Of a DNA stretch of 64,000 nt, positions 62,673 to 64,000 are shown one piece after another. A model generated the notes under the pieces. That model was given only the letters and a program-made list of their open reading frames with translations. It ran no database searches and was not told the DNA's origin. Source of the stretch: Cronobacter malonaticus LMG 23826 (GTDB taxonomy: Bacteria; Pseudomonadota; Gammaproteobacteria; Enterobacterales; Enterobacteriaceae); assembly GCF_001277215.2 (NCBI RefSeq), contig NZ_CP013940.1, forward strand, positions 3,906,001 to 3,970,000, written 5' to 3'. Made by a program: the position numbers and the translations under genes. The stretch's first letter is position 1. The number at the start of each line of letters is the position of its first letter.

Positions 62673-64000
62673 TCAGAGCGTGAGGATAAGCGCTCGCGCC
62701 TCACGCTCCGGCGTCAACACAACACCCCATTCGCTGCCCGTAATACTTGCGCCGTCAACGCTTGCCACTTGCTGAATGTTACGCAGGCAGAGTGTCCAGC
62801 CAACGGCGTGACCGCGCCCTTCCACCATCAACCGCTTGCCCTCGCGCTTCACGCACAGCGTAAACACCGTCTCGCCATTCGCGGCAGGCACTTCGCAGCG
62901 CGCTTCAGCGCCATCCGCCAGGTTAAACAACTGGAACGCCGTGCCCTCATGCCACGCGTAGTCGGGCTTCTGTTCGTTATTACCGAGCGCCAGTAGCGTA
63001 TTGTCGCGCACATACACCGGCAGGCTCAGAAAATCGTGACGCTGCTTATGCCAGCGGCCGCCGTCCAGCTCATCGTTATGCCACAGGTGCGTCCAGCGCC
63101 CTGGCGGCAGATAAAACGCCACGTCGCCCGCCTCGCTGAAAACCGGCGCGACCAGCACGCTGTCGCCGAGCATATACTGGCGGTCGAGGTAGTCGCAGGC
63201 CGGATCGTCCGGAAACTCCAGCATCATGGCGCGCATGACTGGCGTGCCGCACTCGCGCGCTGACACCGACTGGCGATACAGATAAGGCATCAGGCGGCAT
63301 TTCAGCTGTGTAAAGTGGCGCACCACGTCACAGGCTTCGTCGTCATACGCCCACGGCACACGGTACGATTTACTGCCATGCAGGCGGCTGTGGCTGGAGA
63401 GCAGCCCAAACGCGCACCAGCGTTTGTAGACATGCGCGGGCGCGGTGTTTTCAAAGCCGCCGATATCATGGCTCCAGAAGCCGAAGCCGGAAAGGCCAAT
63501 GGAGAGGCCGCCGCGCAGGCTTTCCGCCATCGATTCATAGTTGGCGTAACAGTCGCCGCCCCAGTGCACCGGGAACTGCTGCGCGCCAACGGACGCCGAG
63601 CGGGCAAACAGCACCGCTTCTTCTTCACCCACAGTCTCTTTCAGCACGTTCCAGACCAGTTCGTTATAAATGAACGCATAATGGTTGTGCATTTTTTGCG
63701 GATCAGCGCCGTTATGCCACACCACATCGGTGGGAATGCGCTCGCCGAAATCGGTTTTAAAGCAGTCAACGCCCATCCCGACCAGGCGTTTCAGGTGGCC
63801 TGCGTACCAGGCACACGCCGCCGGGTTGGTGAAATCAACAATCCCCTGCCCTGGCTGCCATTTATCCCACTGCCACACCACGCCGTTCGGACGTTTCAGC
63901 AGATAGCCCTTTTCCATACCTTCGCGGAACAGCGGTGATTTCTGGCCGATGTAAGGATTAATCCAGACGCAGATTTTCAGGCCGCGCGCCTTCAGGCGCT
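62673..64000 (-). CDS. yicI: Alpha-xylosidase (GH31), 5' end beyond window
   Basis: The last 442 or so codons of a YicI-type alpha-xylosidase (772 residues in E. coli), entering from position 64000. The catalytic nucleophile is in CFKTDFGERIPTDV and the acid/base in WGGDCYANYESMAES, matching YicI, then LSGFGFWSHDIGGFENTAP. It releases alpha-linked xylose, for instance from isoprimeverose. In E. coli yicI sits elsewhere with the transporter yicJ; a transporter may lie beyond the edge. Its position near the xyl genes would let the released xylose be used directly. Confidence 0.93.
   Translation of the reverse strand, partial: RLKARGLKICVWINPYIGQKSPLFREGMEKGYLLKRPNGVVWQWDKWQPGQGIVDFTNPAACAWYAGHLKRLVGMGVDCFKTDFGERIPTDVVWHNGADPQKMHNHYAFIYNELVWNVLKETVGEEEAVLFARSASVGAQQFPVHWGGDCYANYESMAESLRGGLSIGLSGFGFWSHDIGGFENTAPAHVYKRWCAFGLLSSHSRLHGSKSYRVPWAYDDEACDVVRHFTQLKCRLMPYLYRQSVSARECGTPVMRAMMLEFPDDPACDYLDRQYMLGDSVLVAPVFSEAGDVAFYLPPGRWTHLWHNDELDGGRWHKQRHDFLSLPVYVRDNTLLALGNNEQKPDYAWHEGTAFQLFNLADGAEARCEVPAANGETVFTLCVKREGKRLMVEGRGHAVGWTLCLRNIQQVASVDGASITGSEWGVVLTPEREARALILTL

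Overview
The window is chromosomal DNA of a member of the Enterobacteriaceae. Nearly every protein resembles its Escherichia coli counterpart in length and motifs, and the ilv, arg, gly and xyl clusters have typical enterobacterial layouts. GC-rich codon use, an argG gene inside the arg cluster, an Ile/Ala rRNA spacer and a variable 16S stretch containing gcgttgtggttaataacc fit Cronobacter or a close relative. That genus call is an inference from memory and was not tested.

Layout, left to right. 1-8.7 kb is the branched-chain amino acid block: ilvC (cut by the window edge) and divergent ilvY, then ilvL-ilvX-ilvG-ilvM-ilvE-ilvD-ilvA on the minus strand with its leader-peptide attenuator and an uninterrupted ilvG. 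9-11.9 kb carries yifB (comM), maoP and hdfR. 12-17.6 kb is a complete rRNA operon on the minus strand (16S, tRNA-Ile, tRNA-Ala, 23S, 5S, tRNA-Asp, tRNA-Trp) with P1/P2 promoters, boxA sites and a terminator. 17.6-25.3 kb holds murI, btuB with a cobalamin riboswitch, trmA, yijD, fabR, sthA and oxyR, followed by the OxyS small RNA. 25.5-31.6 kb is the arginine cluster argE / argC-argB-argG-argH with two ARG boxes between argE and argC. ppc follows, with an ERIC element in its leader.

34.8-40.9 kb is a four-gene chaperone-usher fimbrial operon and its AT-rich upstream region. 40.9-46.9 kb has yiaF, a complete hok/mok/sok-type toxin locus, yiaG, a second hok-like gene, glyS, glyQ and ysaB. 47-49.5 kb has wecH, a GlxA-type AraC regulator and a translationally coupled isochorismatase-like hydrolase. 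49.6-57.9 kb is the D-xylose regulon (xylBA / xylFGH-xylR). The window closes with bax, malS, avtA and the 3' part of an alpha-xylosidase gene (yicI).

Most of the window is core metabolism: Ile/Val and Arg biosynthesis, anaplerosis, xylose use and translation. The accessory or unusual parts are the fimbrial operon, the paired hok genes around yiaG, the regulator/hydrolase pair between wecH and xylB, the repeats (REP-like and ERIC) around the arg-ppc block, and two places where the E. coli gene order is broken: at the rRNA operon and between ppc and yiaF. I found no CRISPR array, prophage or insertion sequence, and no clearly unprecedented system. The hok pair and the hybrid rRNA operon context are the most distinctive signals.
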